A stretch of DNA of 64,000 nt from Flavobacteriales bacterium (GCA_004213995.1 SGZJ01000001.1:1-64000); one strand, 5' to 3'. Positions 8,311 to 18,774 are shown, counted from the stretch's first letter. Made by a program: numbers and translations. Notes: a model not told the origin generated them from the sequence alone.

Positions 8311-11300
8311 CTAATTTTTATTAAAAATAACCCATTCTCCTTTAACAATCAGTGGTTCGGCTTGTTTGAACTTAACTTGTTTACTTTCCCCAGTTTTAAT
8401 ATTTTTTATAAATACTTTGTCATTCCTCCCAATTTTTGGTTGATCTCTAATGATAGTTTCAACTCTTTCTCTATTATTTCTTTGATTGTTTCCGGCTGCT
8501 TTGTTTCTTGCACTCAGCTCATCCATATTAGGAATTTCTTCTTTAGAGGTTTTTAGGGCAGTTTTTTTTCTTGATCTAGCTTCAGTTATGTTATTTGTAT
8601 TTTCTCTTGGGATCTCTCCTTTAAATAAAAATGATAAGATATCTTTATTTACTTGGTTAATCATAGCTTTAAATAGCTCAAATGACTCAAATTTGTAAAT
8701 AAGTAATGGATCTTTTTGTTCATGAACCGCTAATTGAACAGATTGTTTTAATTCATCCATTTTTCTCAAATGAGTTTTCCAAGAATCGTCTATTATTGCT
8801 AAAGAAATATTTTTTTCAAAATCTTTAACAAGTTGCTCTCCTTTTGAATTATAAGCCTTTTCTAAATCAGTTATAACTTGAAGAGTTTTAATTCCATCTG
8901 TAAAAGGAACAACTATTCTTTTAAACTTATCTTTTTGGGTTTCGTAAACATTTTTTATTACTGGAAATGCTAATACAGCACTCTCTTGGATTTTTTCTAA
9001 ATAATGTTTTAATGCAGCGTTGTATATTTGGTCTGTAATTTCCTCCGTAGACATTGAAGAAAATTGCTCATTTGATATATTTGTTTTGAAAGAAAAGTAT
9101 CTAATTAATTCAAATTCAAAATTTTTATAATCATTTTCTAATTTATTATTTTCAACTATGATTTCAGTAGTATCGTAAATCATATTAGCAATATCAACTT
9201 TTAATCTATCACCAAATAAAGCATTGTATCTTCTTTTATAAATAACCTCTCTCTGAGCACTCATTACATCATCATATTCTAAAAGTCTCTTTCGAATTCC
9301 GAAATTGTTTTCCTCAACTTTTTTCTGTGCTCTTTCAATTGACTTGGTGATCATCGAGTGTTGTATCACTTCACCCTCTTCTAGACCCATTCTATCCATC
9401 AATTTAGCGATTTTATCACTTCCGAATAATCTCATTAAATTATCCTCTAATGAAACATAGAATTGAGAGCTACCTGGATCTCCTTGTCTACCTGCTCTAC
9501 CTCTTAGTTGTCTATCGACTCTTCTAGAGTCATGACGCTCAGTACCAATTATTGCCAATCCTCCATTATTCTTAACCTCGTCTGATAATTTAATATCAGT
9601 ACCTCTACCTGCCATGTTAGTAGCTATAGTTACTTGTCCAGGATTACCAGCTTGAGAAACAATATCTGCCTCTTTTTTGTGTAATTTTGCATTTAAAATA
9701 TTATGAGGTACATTTCTTATTCCTAACATTTTACCTAAAACTTCACTAATTTCAACTGATGTTGTACCAATAAGTATAGGTCTACCTTCTTTGGATAGTT
9801 TTGTCACCTCATCAATAACACCATTATACTTTTCTCTTTTAGTTTTATAAATCAAATCCTCTCTATCGTCTCTAGCAATTGGCCTGTTTGTAGGTATTTC
9901 AACAACATCCAATTTATATATTTCCCATAATTCCCCAGCTTCTGTAACGGCTGTACCAGTCATTCCAGAAAGCTTTTTATACATTCGGAAATAGTTTTGT
10001 AGAGTGATCGTAGCAAATGTTTGAGTAGCAGCTTCGATTTTTACATTTTCTTTAGCTTCTATAGCTTGGTGTAATCCATCACTGTATCTTCTTCCATCCA
10101 TTATCCTACCAGTCTGCTCATCTACAATCATAACCTTATTTTCCATAACAACATACTGAGTGTCTTTCTCAAATAATGCATATGCTTTTAATAATTGACT
10201 AAGAGTATGGATTCTTTCAGATTTAATTCCAAAATCACGATAAAGACTCTCCTTAAGACTAGCTTCTTTTTTAGCTTCAAAATTTTGTGATTCAATTTTT
10301 GATACCTCAATGCCTATTTCTGGCATAATAAAAAAGTTAGGATCATCTTTTCCTGACAAAAACTCAATTCCCTTGTCAGTTAGATCAATTTGATTATTTT
10401 TTTCATCAATTACGTAATATAGTTCTTTGTCTATTTTAGGCATTTCCCTATTATTATCTTGCATATAAAAGTTCTCAGTTTTTTGAAGTAACTGTTTTAC
10501 TCCTTCTTCACTTAGAAATTTTATTAATGCTTTATTTTTAGGAATACCCCTGTACACTCTTAGTAAATTGAATGAACCTTCTTCTTCGTCTCCATCCAAA
10601 ATCATTTTTTTTGCTTCTGATAATAAACTAGTCAAATATTTTCTTTGAACAGAAACGATACTTTCAATTTTTGGTTTTAATTCATTAAATTCATGAACAT
10701 CTCCTTTTGGTGTTGCTCCTGAAATTATTAATGGAGTTCTTGCATCATCCACTAAAACTGAATCAACTTCATCAACAATTGCATAATTGTGTGGTCTTTG
10801 AACTAAATCATCAGGGGAATTAGCCATGTTGTCTCTTAAATAATCAAATCCAAATTCATTATTTGTGCCAAATGTAATGTCAGCTTGGTATGCTTTTTTC
10901 CTTTCTTCAGAATTAGGCTTATAATAATCAATACAGTCAACACTTAAGCCGTGAAACTCGTATATTGGAGCCATCCACGCACTATCTCTTTTAGCTAAGT
11001 AATCATTTACAGTAACTAAGTGGACCCCTTTTCCTGAAAGAGCATTTAAGTAGACTGGAAGAGTAGCTACTAAGGTTTTACCTTCACCAGTTTGCATTTC
11101 AGCAATTTTTCCTTGGTGCATAGCAATACCTCCAATAAGTTGAACATCATAATGTACCATGTCCCAAGTGATTGGTTTTCCTGCTGCATCCCATGAATTA
11201 TTCCAAATTGCATAATCATTATCTAGATTGACGTAGTCTCTAGTCCCAGAAATTTCTCTATCAAAGTTGTTAGCTTTAACTTTTATTTGTTTACTATTTT

Positions 11301-11670
11301 TAAATCGTTTAGCAGTTTCTTTAATCACTGCATATGCTTCTGGCAAAATCTCATTTAAAGTTTTCTCTGTTAAAATATATATTTCGTCCTTTAATTTGTC
11401 AATCTCATTGTATAAGTTTTCCTTTTTGTCAAAATCTTGAGTTAAATCAACTTCAGATTCTAATTTGACAATTTGATCATTAAGAGATTTGGAAGAATCA
11501 TTAATTAAAGATTTAAAATCTTGAGTTTTATTTCTTAATTCGTCGTTAGAAAGCAAAGACACTTTTTCATCTAAAGAAATTATTGATTTAACAATAGGGG
11601 AAATCTTTTTAACATCTTGTTTAGATTTATCACCTACGAAAATTTTAAGTATTGAATTTAAAAAACTCAT
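8311..11670 (-). CDS. secA: Preprotein translocase subunit SecA
   Basis: QMKTGEGKT-like AEMQTGEGKTLVATLP, IVDEVDSVLVDDARTPLIISG, NMAGRGTDIKL. Confidence 0.99.
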   Translation of the reverse strand: MSFLNSILKIFVGDKSKQDVKKISPIVKSIISLDEKVSLLSNDELRNKTQDFKSLINDSSKSLNDQIVKLESEVDLTQDFDKKENLYNEIDKLKDEIYILTEKTLNEILPEAYAVIKETAKRFKNSKQIKVKANNFDREISGTRDYVNLDNDYAIWNNSWDAAGKPITWDMVHYDVQLIGGIAMHQGKIAEMQTGEGKTLVATLPVYLNALSGKGVHLVTVNDYLAKRDSAWMAPIYEFHGLSVDCIDYYKPNSEERKKAYQADITFGTNNEFGFDYLRDNMANSPDDLVQRPHNYAIVDEVDSVLVDDARTPLIISGATPKGDVHEFNELKPKIESIVSVQRKYLTSLLSEAKKMILDGDEEEGSFNLLRVYRGIPKNKALIKFLSEEGVKQLLQKTENFYMQDNNREMPKIDKELYYVIDEKNNQIDLTDKGIEFLSGKDDPNFFIMPEIGIEVSKIESQNFEAKKEASLKESLYRDFGIKSERIHTLSQLLKAYALFEKDTQYVVMENKVMIVDEQTGRIMDGRRYSDGLHQAIEAKENVKIEAATQTFATITLQNYFRMYKKLSGMTGTAVTEAGELWEIYKLDVVEIPTNRPIARDDREDLIYKTKREKYNGVIDEVTKLSKEGRPILIGTTSVEISEVLGKMLGIRNVPHNILNAKLHKKEADIVSQAGNPGQVTIATNMAGRGTDIKLSDEVKNNGGLAIIGTERHDSRRVDRQLRGRAGRQGDPGSSQFYVSLEDNLMRLFGSDKIAKLMDRMGLEEGEVIQHSMITKSIERAQKKVEENNFGIRKRLLEYDDVMSAQREVIYKRRYNALFGDRLKVDIANMIYDTTEIIVENNKLENDYKNFEFELIRYFSFKTNISNEQFSSMSTEEITDQIYNAALKHYLEKIQESAVLAFPVIKNVYETQKDKFKRIVVPFTDGIKTLQVITDLEKAYNSKGEQLVKDFEKNISLAIIDDSWKTHLRKMDELKQSVQLAVHEQKDPLLIYKFESFELFKAMINQVNKDILSFLFKGEIPRENTNNITEARSRKKTALKTSKEEIPNMDELSARNKAAGNNQRNNRERVETIIRDQPKIGRNDKVFIKNIKTGESKQVKFKQAEPLIVKGEWVIFNKN

Positions 11671-11689
11671 AATTTTTTTTAATAGAATT

Positions 11690-11697
11690 CAAAGATA
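11690..11697 (-). promoter_or_regulatory. -7 box TATCTTTG upstream of secA
   Basis: Reverse complement of caaagata, exact TAnnTTTG match. Confidence 0.5.
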
Positions 11698-11734
11698 CAA
11701 TATGTAGCTTTTCTTTTGAAGAAAATGATTAAAT

Positions 11735-11763
11735 AAAAAAAGCCTCGTAAGAGACTTTTTTTT
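11735..11763 (-). terminator. Rho-independent-like terminator after the 11762..11983 gene
   Basis: aaaaaaagcctc-gtaa-gagactttttt hairpin (one C/A mismatch), overlapping the stop codon. Confidence 0.5.
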
Positions 11764-11983
11764 AGTATTCATCTTCATTCCAAAGATAATCTTCATCTGT
11801 TGGGTAGTCTGGCCAAATCTCTTGAATTGATTCATAAAGATCACCTTCATCTTCAATTGATTGAAGATTTTCAACAACTTCTAACGGAGAGCCAGTTCTA
11901 ATAGAATAATCAATTAACTCATCTTTTGTTGCCGGCCAAGGTGCATCACTTAAAAAAGATGCTAATTCTAGTGTCCAATACAT
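11762..11983 (-). CDS. DUF2795-like small acidic protein
   Basis: MYWTLELASFLSDAPWPATKDELIDYSIRTGSPLEVVENLQSIEDEGDLYESIQEIWPDYP; preceded by a TATTTTTG box at 12005..12012. Confidence 0.8.
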   Translation of the reverse strand: MYWTLELASFLSDAPWPATKDELIDYSIRTGSPLEVVENLQSIEDEGDLYESIQEIWPDYPTDEDYLWNEDEY

Positions 11984-12004
11984 AATAAATCATTTAGTAT
12001 TTTG

Positions 12005-12012
12005 CAAAAATA
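12005..12012 (-). promoter_or_regulatory. -7 box TATTTTTG upstream of the DUF2795-like gene
   Basis: Reverse complement of caaaaata, TAnnTTTG match. Confidence 0.45.
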
Positions 12013-12057
12013 AATTTTTAATAGAATTACACAAATTATTTTAATATTATTTCACAA

Positions 12058-12606
12058 TTACTTGTTAATCCACTTAATTTCCTGAGTATTTGTGTCTAAA
12101 CTAATCTTTCTAGATAAAACAAATAAATAGTCAGAAAGTCTATTTAAATATATTAAAATGTCATTATTTAATTCAAATTGTTTCGCAAACTTGATACATT
12201 TTCTTTCAGCTCTTCTGCAAATACTTCTAGATATATGACAAGTAGAAACTGTTATATGACCTCCAGGAATAATAAAGTTGGTCATTTTAGGTAGGCTTAA
12301 ATCAATTTCATCTATTTTGTTCTCGATTAATATAATTTTGTTTTGTGAAAAATCAATGCGCTGTTCATTACTTTTTTTTGAATAATCTACAGCTAATAAA
12401 GAGCCAATTATAAATAAATCTTTTTGAATATTTAAAATAAAACTTTTATCACTTTCTATAGAGCAATAATCTCTTAATAATCCTAGGTTAGAATTTAATT
12501 CATCAATTGTTCCGTATGCATCAATTTGAATATCGTCCTTACTAACTCTTTTTCCTCCAATTAAAGAAGTTTTTCCTTTATCGCCGCTTTTAGTGTAAAT
12601 TTTCAT
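12058..12606 (-). CDS. Cob(I)yrinic acid a,c-diamide adenosyltransferase (PduO type)
   Basis: MKIYTKSGDKGKTSLIGGKRVSKDD...RSICRRAERKC...YLNRLSDYLFVLSR. Confidence 0.93.
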   Translation of the reverse strand: MKIYTKSGDKGKTSLIGGKRVSKDDIQIDAYGTIDELNSNLGLLRDYCSIESDKSFILNIQKDLFIIGSLLAVDYSKKSNEQRIDFSQNKIILIENKIDEIDLSLPKMTNFIIPGGHITVSTCHISRSICRRAERKCIKFAKQFELNNDILIYLNRLSDYLFVLSRKISLDTNTQEIKWINK

Positions 12607-12641
12607 GACTTTATTTTAAAGATATTTAAATATACAATTTA

Positions 12642-13055
12642 TTATAATCTAATCTGATAATCTTGTTTTTGTAGATTTTTACTTTTGTTAATAATTAATC
12701 CAAAATAATAAAAATCTAAACTTACTTTAATTTTATTATCTAGGATTATTTTTTTCCAAAGATAATATTCATTTTTCTTTCTTATGTTTTTTATGATTAT
12801 AATTCTGTCTCCTTTTAATGCAAACTCACTGATGTTAATAGATAATATATTATCAATATAATTCACCTCAAATTCATCTAGATATATATCTCTAATGCTT
12901 TTTTCTAAGATAGACAGATCTTTTAAAATAAGTTTTTTATCTAATTTGTAAATACACTCGATTAAGAGCTTAAAAACTATTGGAGAATGTACAGAGTATT
13001 GATCAATAGAACTAACAAAAAAAGAAACATATCTAAATACTTTGTAGATCATCAT
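12642..13055 (-). CDS. Short protein resembling the two ends of a class I SAM methyltransferase with the central domain missing
   Basis: N-terminal 'QYSVHSPIVFKLLIECIY' and C-terminal 'KVSLDFYYFGLIINKS...QDYQIRL' look like the ends of a longer flavobacterial methyltransferase family; no GxGxG/SAM motif. Confidence 0.5.
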   Translation of the reverse strand: MMIYKVFRYVSFFVSSIDQYSVHSPIVFKLLIECIYKLDKKLILKDLSILEKSIRDIYLDEFEVNYIDNILSINISEFALKGDRIIIIKNIRKKNEYYLWKKIILDNKIKVSLDFYYFGLIINKSKNLQKQDYQIRL

Positions 13056-14223
13056 GTTTTGAATAATACTTAATAAGTTGTAAATATCTAAAAGCTAAAA
13101 AAATAAAAAACGGATATAAACTAATATTAAAAACTTGAACATTTGTTATTGAATGTAGCACAATTAGAGCTAATGAAAGTAATAATAATTTTAGTAAAGC
13201 TATTTTCCACTTTTTATTAATAGACTTAAATATTAAAATTATATTTAATGGATTAGCCCAAAGTAAATTGTAATTGTATGCAGAAGTGAAATGATCAGTA
13301 AAGAACCATAAAAATAAAAGTAAAAAACCAATTGCTGAAGTTATAATGTGAGTTGATTGCAATATTAGGTGTATGACTTTATTATTAAGATCTCTTAAAC
13401 TTAAAAATAACAAGAAACTAGATATGATTATAAAAATAAATAAAGGAGAATAAAATAAATTGTTACTATTTAAATTTTTAAATTCTTTATTCTCATAATT
13501 TATAAAATTATTTTTTTTTACAAGTTTTATTTTATTGCTAAGATCTGGATGTTTATAGTATGATGAATTTAAATACTCAAATAAATATTCAGGTAAGAAA
13601 GTGTTTTTTTTTACATCTATTTCTTGATCTATATATGAGCCTAGACATATGTCAATTCCTAATGAGCCCCAGCTATTTTTATTGATGTTTTCATATATCA
13701 AATTTCTGTAAGTATTTTTACCTTTATTTTGAACAACATAGTCGTTTTCATAATCATAATCAATTAAAGACTCATCAATTATATCTTTAATTATTGTTGA
13801 ACAATTATTTGAAAAATAATCATAGCGATAGTTTTTGTTTTCAGGTTTTGAGTTAAAAATTAGTCGATCAGCTATTTTTCTGTTTAATACATCTGGTAAT
13901 AATAAAACTTGCTCTTTTATAGATCTGTTATTAGAAATATAACTAGATCTGAAGTCTTTATAGTAACTTACTCCTAGACTGTAATTAAGGTATCCCTTAA
14001 TGAAATTAGAATAGAAGTTAGGGTCATTAAAATCATATACCCCATAGTTAAAAACAAGGTCATAGTTTTTTGATTTATCTTGAACTCTTATTGCACTATG
14101 TCCGAAAGAATCACTTAATGAACTTCCTGGACCGATTGTTAGGACACTAATAACATAATCTTTTGTTTCAGCTGCTAGAACAGTTGAGAAAAAAAATAAG
14201 ATTGTAAAAATTTTACTTTTCAT
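13033..14223 (-). CDS. DUF4105 domain-containing protein with C-terminal TM helices
   Basis: Signal peptide, SVLTIGPGSSLSDSFGHSAIRVQD..., NNCSTIIKD; multi-TM C-terminus. Confidence 0.85.
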   Translation of the reverse strand: MKSKIFTILFFFSTVLAAETKDYVISVLTIGPGSSLSDSFGHSAIRVQDKSKNYDLVFNYGVYDFNDPNFYSNFIKGYLNYSLGVSYYKDFRSSYISNNRSIKEQVLLLPDVLNRKIADRLIFNSKPENKNYRYDYFSNNCSTIIKDIIDESLIDYDYENDYVVQNKGKNTYRNLIYENINKNSWGSLGIDICLGSYIDQEIDVKKNTFLPEYLFEYLNSSYYKHPDLSNKIKLVKKNNFINYENKEFKNLNSNNLFYSPLFIFIIISSFLLFLSLRDLNNKVIHLILQSTHIITSAIGFLLLFLWFFTDHFTSAYNYNLLWANPLNIILIFKSINKKWKIALLKLLLLSLALIVLHSITNVQVFNISLYPFFIFLAFRYLQLIKYYSKHDDLQSI

Positions 14224-14225
14224 AA

Positions 14226-15293
14226 TTATCTAAATATATCAAAATCAATTTTTAAAGAAAATATATTTGAGTAAAGAGCAACACTTTGGTCACCTATGTC
14301 TGTGAATGCATAGTCAATTTCTAAATTATTAAATTTAAACCCTAAACCAAAATTTGGTTGAAAAGTCAAATTAGTACTATTATCAAAACCTATTTCATTT
14401 TGAAAATTTCCTATTCCAAGTCTTAAAAACACGGAATCTGTATAACCTAGTTCTAAACCAATTGCTGGATTAATACTAACAAATTCTGAAGATATGAGAT
14501 TGTTGTTTTGCTCAAATTTCATAATTAAATCAACTGAAGTAAGTAAGCTGTAATCATAATTAATATTATGTAATTTTGATATACCTAATTGAATTTTGGG
14601 TATTGTTATTTCAGTTGAATTAGGTACATCTTGATTTTGACCATCAATTGCATTTTGTATATCGATCAATCTGGTTTCATTAATTGACCATGAATTATAT
14701 GTTGTGCTAATATCTCTAGCCATTAATCCAAACCTCCAATTGTTTGATGTTTTTAATTGTAACCCAATGTCTAAGCCAAAACCCCATGAAGACGCAAAAT
14801 CACCAATAATTCTTCTAATTATTTTAGTATTTATTCCATAACTGATTTCTTTAGTTAACATTTTTCTCGCATAAGATATAATGAATCCATAATCGACTGC
14901 AGAAAATAAGTTAATTCTGTCATAATTAATATTTCCTTGATCGTCAATTAATTGAGTAGTGTCTAAAATATCATCAACTCCAAACCTTATCATTGATAAT
15001 CCAATTGCAGATTGATTATCAATAGGTTTAGCATAAGCTACGTAATTATAATTTGCAATGTTTGCAAAGTAATTTGAGTGCATTAATGATATTTCTCCTT
15101 GTTCAACTGCTGTCAATCCAGCAGGATTCCAATATCCAGAGTTCACATCGTTAATTGAGGAAGTTACTGCACCACTCATTGAAATGGAAGATGCATCAAC
15201 ACCAATATTCATAAACTCATTTGAGTATTTTGAATTGTTTTGTGAATAGCTTAGAACAAAAAACAAGAAAACAAAATATTGTAAAAACTTCAT
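14226..15293 (-). CDS. PorV/PorQ-family outer membrane beta-barrel protein (T9SS-related)
   Basis: Signal peptide; EFMNIGVDASSISMSGAVTSSINDVNSGYWNPAGL. Confidence 0.8.
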   Translation of the reverse strand: MKFLQYFVFLFFVLSYSQNNSKYSNEFMNIGVDASSISMSGAVTSSINDVNSGYWNPAGLTAVEQGEISLMHSNYFANIANYNYVAYAKPIDNQSAIGLSMIRFGVDDILDTTQLIDDQGNINYDRINLFSAVDYGFIISYARKMLTKEISYGINTKIIRRIIGDFASSWGFGLDIGLQLKTSNNWRFGLMARDISTTYNSWSINETRLIDIQNAIDGQNQDVPNSTEITIPKIQLGISKLHNINYDYSLLTSVDLIMKFEQNNNLISSEFVSINPAIGLELGYTDSVFLRLGIGNFQNEIGFDNSTNLTFQPNFGLGFKFNNLEIDYAFTDIGDQSVALYSNIFSLKIDFDIFR

Positions 15294-15381
15294 ACTTTAA
15301 AAACAAACTAAACTAAAGCTTATTGTGTATATAATAATAATTACAAAATTAGTTTATTACTTTTACATTTAAATTATTATT

Positions 15382-16095
15382 ATGATAAAACATATACCTA
15401 ATTTATTTACCCTATTGAATCTTTTATGTGGATGTATAGCTACTGTTTTATTATTGGAAAATGAAATTAATATTTATTTAGCCACGCTAATTATTTTTAC
15501 AGGAATAGTATTTGATTTTTTGGATGGTTTTTTTGCTAGAAAGCTAAATATTCAATCTAAATTAGGATTAGAATTAGACTCTTTAGCTGACTTAATCACT
15601 AGTGGTTTAGTTCCAGGAATTATTATTTTCAGGTTGTTTAAAATACCTAATGATTTGACTTTTTCAATTATTTCTAATGACTGGTTTGCTTATTTTGCTT
15701 TTATAATTACTATTTCTTCAGCATACAGGCTAGCTAAATTTAATATTCAAGAAAATTCAAAGAACTTTTTTATAGGACTACCTGTTCCTGCTAATACGAT
15801 ACTAATATTATCATTATTGTTAATATTTCATACTAGTAATCATCAGTACGTCATTGATATAATTACAAATGATTTTCTACTAATAGCAGTTGTCCTTGTA
15901 TCAAGTTTTTTGATGAATTCAAATTATAAGTTTATTTCGTTAAAATTTGATGATTATAATTTTAATAAATTAAACAACTCTCGTTATTTTGTTATTGTAA
16001 TTTCCTTTACACTATTTTTTACAATGAGTTATACTTCTATTCCTGTAATCTTCTTGATTTATTTTTTAACCTCTTTTTTAGCTTTTAGAAACTAA
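15382..16095 (+). CDS. pssA: CDP-diacylglycerol--serine O-phosphatidyltransferase
   Basis: CDP-alcohol phosphatidyltransferase motif DFLDGFFARKLNIQSKLGLELDSLADLI. Confidence 0.93.
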   Translation: MIKHIPNLFTLLNLLCGCIATVLLLENEINIYLATLIIFTGIVFDFLDGFFARKLNIQSKLGLELDSLADLITSGLVPGIIIFRLFKIPNDLTFSIISNDWFAYFAFIITISSAYRLAKFNIQENSKNFFIGLPVPANTILILSLLLIFHTSNHQYVIDIITNDFLLIAVVLVSSFLMNSNYKFISLKFDDYNFNKLNNSRYFVIVISFTLFFTMSYTSIPVIFLIYFLTSFLAFRN

Positions 16096-16096
16096 T

Positions 16097-16837
16097 TTAA
16101 AAGTTTAAGTGTTTTTTTCTGAGCTCGAAATTTTTTCCTAAGTATACTTTTCTGACAATTTCATCTTCTGCTAGTTCTTCAGGCTTTCCATCTTTTAGTA
16201 TGTTACCTTCAAACATTAAATATGTCCTATCTGTAATGGCTAATGTTTCTTGAACATTATGATCAGTAATCAGAATACCTATATTTTTTTTAGTCAATTT
16301 TGATATTATTCTTTGAATATCCTCTACAGCTACCGGATCTACCCCAGCAAATGGTTCGTCTAATAAAATAAAACTTGGATCTGTGGCTAATGCTCGAGCA
16401 ATTTCTGTTCTTCTTCTCTCTCCACCTGAAAGTAAATCCCCTCTATTTTTTCTGATGTGATTAAGGCCAAATTCATCAATTAATGATTCCATTTTCTCTA
16501 ATTGTTGTTTTTTTGAAAGTTTAGTTAGTTGTAGTACACTTAAAATGTTATTTTCTACACTTAACTTTCTAAAAACTGAGGCTTCTTGTGCCAAATAACC
16601 GATACCGCTTTGTGCACGCTTATACATAGGAAATTTAGTAATCTCTTGATTATCTAAATAGATTTTACCTCCATTAGGCTTTATCAAGCCTACGATCATA
16701 TAAAAAGAAGTAGTTTTTCCAGCTCCATTTGGCCCCAATAAACCAACAATTTCACCTTGATTTACAGTTAAAGAAATATCTTTTACAACTTTCTTTCCAC
16801 TATATGACTTCATTAAATTTTGAGCTTTTAATATCAT
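16097..16837 (-). CDS. lptB: LPS export ABC transporter ATP-binding protein
   Basis: Walker A GPNGAGKTTSFYMIVGL; LSGGERRRTEIARAL; LLDEPFAGVDP. Confidence 0.96.
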   Translation of the reverse strand: MILKAQNLMKSYSGKKVVKDISLTVNQGEIVGLLGPNGAGKTTSFYMIVGLIKPNGGKIYLDNQEITKFPMYKRAQSGIGYLAQEASVFRKLSVENNILSVLQLTKLSKKQQLEKMESLIDEFGLNHIRKNRGDLLSGGERRRTEIARALATDPSFILLDEPFAGVDPVAVEDIQRIISKLTKKNIGILITDHNVQETLAITDRTYLMFEGNILKDGKPEELAEDEIVRKVYLGKNFELRKKHLNF

Positions 16838-16838
16838 A

Positions 16839-17645
16839 TTAATTTTTATTTAGATCTTTTTTAATAACTATTCTTGATATATATATACTAATCTGATAAA
16901 GTATAAGTATTGGAATAGCAACAATTACCTGACTTGCTACATCAGGAGGAGTAATTACAGCTGCTAAAATTAATACCATGATTAATGCATATTTTCTGTA
17001 CTTTATCAGAATTTCAGGTGTTACTAATCCAACCTTTGTTAAAAAATACATTATAATAGGTAATTCAAATACTAAACCACAAGCTAAAGAAGAAGATCTA
17101 ACTAGGCCTATAAAAGAACTTAAATCTATTTCGTTTAAAACTTCTTTAGAAACTTGGTATGATCCTAAAAAGTTGATTGAAAAAGGGGTTACGATGTAAT
17201 ATCCAAACAAAACTCCAATAAAAAATAATAAAGAAGTTATAAAGATAAATCCCCTTGATTTTTTTCTTTCATTTTCATGCATACCGGGACTTATAAATTT
17301 CCATAGTTCATAAATTATGTACGGAAATGATATTATAAATCCCCCGATTATTGAAGTCCATATATGAGCAGAGAACTGGCCTGCCATTGTTCTATTTTGT
17401 ATTACAAAAGGGAATTCTTCAGCACAAAAATTAGTTTCTATATTAACAAAAGTTGCAACATTACACAGGAATTTGTAAGTGGGAAATGATAATTTTTTTG
17501 GACCAAATATTATCACATCAAAAATAAAGTCTTTAAATATAAAACAGACACATGCCATTGTCATCACTGCAATAAGTGATCTAATTACATTCCACCTAAG
17601 TTCTTCTAGGTGGTCGATAAATGACATTTCTTTACTATTATCCAT
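16839..17645 (-). CDS. tatC: Twin-arginine translocase subunit TatC
   Basis: SFIDHLEELRWNVIRSL; SPGMHENERKKSRGF; VITPPDVASQ. Confidence 0.95.
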   Translation of the reverse strand: MDNSKEMSFIDHLEELRWNVIRSLIAVMTMACVCFIFKDFIFDVIIFGPKKLSFPTYKFLCNVATFVNIETNFCAEEFPFVIQNRTMAGQFSAHIWTSIIGGFIISFPYIIYELWKFISPGMHENERKKSRGFIFITSLLFFIGVLFGYYIVTPFSINFLGSYQVSKEVLNEIDLSSFIGLVRSSSLACGLVFELPIIMYFLTKVGLVTPEILIKYRKYALIMVLILAAVITPPDVASQVIVAIPILILYQISIYISRIVIKKDLNKN

Positions 17646-17650
17646 AAAAA

Positions 17651-18622
17651 TTAGATTATTCCTTCTTTAATAATGTTTTGAATATGAATAATTCCATGGT
17701 ATCTGTTATCTTGTTCAACAATTAAATGAGATATTTTTTTTGACTTCATTAATTTTAGAGCATCAATAGCCATTGTATTAGCATTAATTATTAATGGGTT
17801 TTTTGTCATTATCTCTTTAGCTTTAATTTTTGAAATATTTAAGCTTTTTACAAGTTGTCTTCTAAGATCTCCGTCTGTTATAATACCCGTTATTTCATTT
17901 GAATTGTTAAGAACGACTACTGCACCTAACATTTTTTCTGACATTTCAACTATGACTGAACCAATATTAGCATTAGTATTTATAACAGGCTTATTTTTTG
18001 TATCACATAAATCTTTGACTTTTAAATATAATTTTTTACCTAAACTCCCTCCTGGGTGGTACTTTGCAAAATCTTTTGAGTCAAATCCTCTTAATTTTAA
18101 TAAAGTAACAGCTATTGCATCTCCAATGACTAATTGAGCTGTTGTACTAGTCGTAGGGGCTAGATTGTTAGGACAAGCTTCTTTTTCAACGCTAGAATTT
18201 AATACAAAGTCTGAATTAGTTGCTAAAAATGAATTAATGTCTCCCGTTATTGCAATTAGTTTATTTGCATCATTTGCTTTAATAAATGGAACTAGTGCTT
18301 TTATTTCTGGTGTATTACCACTTTTAGAAATGCATATAACTATATCATCTTTTTGAATTAAGCCTAAATCACCATGTATTGCATCGGCAGCATGCATAAA
18401 AATTGAAGGGGTTCCAGTTGAATTAAATGTAGCTACAATTTTTTGAGCAATAATAGCGCTTTTACCAACACCACTAACTATAACTCTTCCTTTCGATTTT
18501 AAAATTAATTGTACACAATCAACAAAATCAACATTTAAATATTTATTTAAATTTTTGATGCTATCACTTTGTAAATCAATTGTTTGTTTAACAATGTTTA
18601 AAATTGATTGATTTGAATTCAA
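17651..18622 (-). CDS. kdsD: Arabinose-5-phosphate isomerase (SIS + CBS domains)
   Basis: VSGVGKSAIIAQKI...TGTPSIFMHAADAIHGDLG...CBS repeats. Confidence 0.94.
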   Translation of the reverse strand: MNSNQSILNIVKQTIDLQSDSIKNLNKYLNVDFVDCVQLILKSKGRVIVSGVGKSAIIAQKIVATFNSTGTPSIFMHAADAIHGDLGLIQKDDIVICISKSGNTPEIKALVPFIKANDANKLIAITGDINSFLATNSDFVLNSSVEKEACPNNLAPTTSTTAQLVIGDAIAVTLLKLRGFDSKDFAKYHPGGSLGKKLYLKVKDLCDTKNKPVINTNANIGSVIVEMSEKMLGAVVVLNNSNEITGIITDGDLRRQLVKSLNISKIKAKEIMTKNPLIINANTMAIDALKLMKSKKISHLIVEQDNRYHGIIHIQNIIKEGII

Positions 18623-18774
18623 TTTTTTTTAGTTTTAGTTTTTTAATAATTTACTTATACACTATATTTAATATACAAAAAAACAAAATTTTTATCAGAC
18701 TCTAATTTATTTCAAGGTATTATATTGATAAATAGAATTGATTAATAATAATTTATTTAAATTTTAAGCAAATA

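Noticed and set aside
11689-11877. 62-aa ORF on the minus strand overlapping the DUF2795-like gene
   Set aside because: Out-of-frame overlap with a conserved gene and runs through its terminator hairpin
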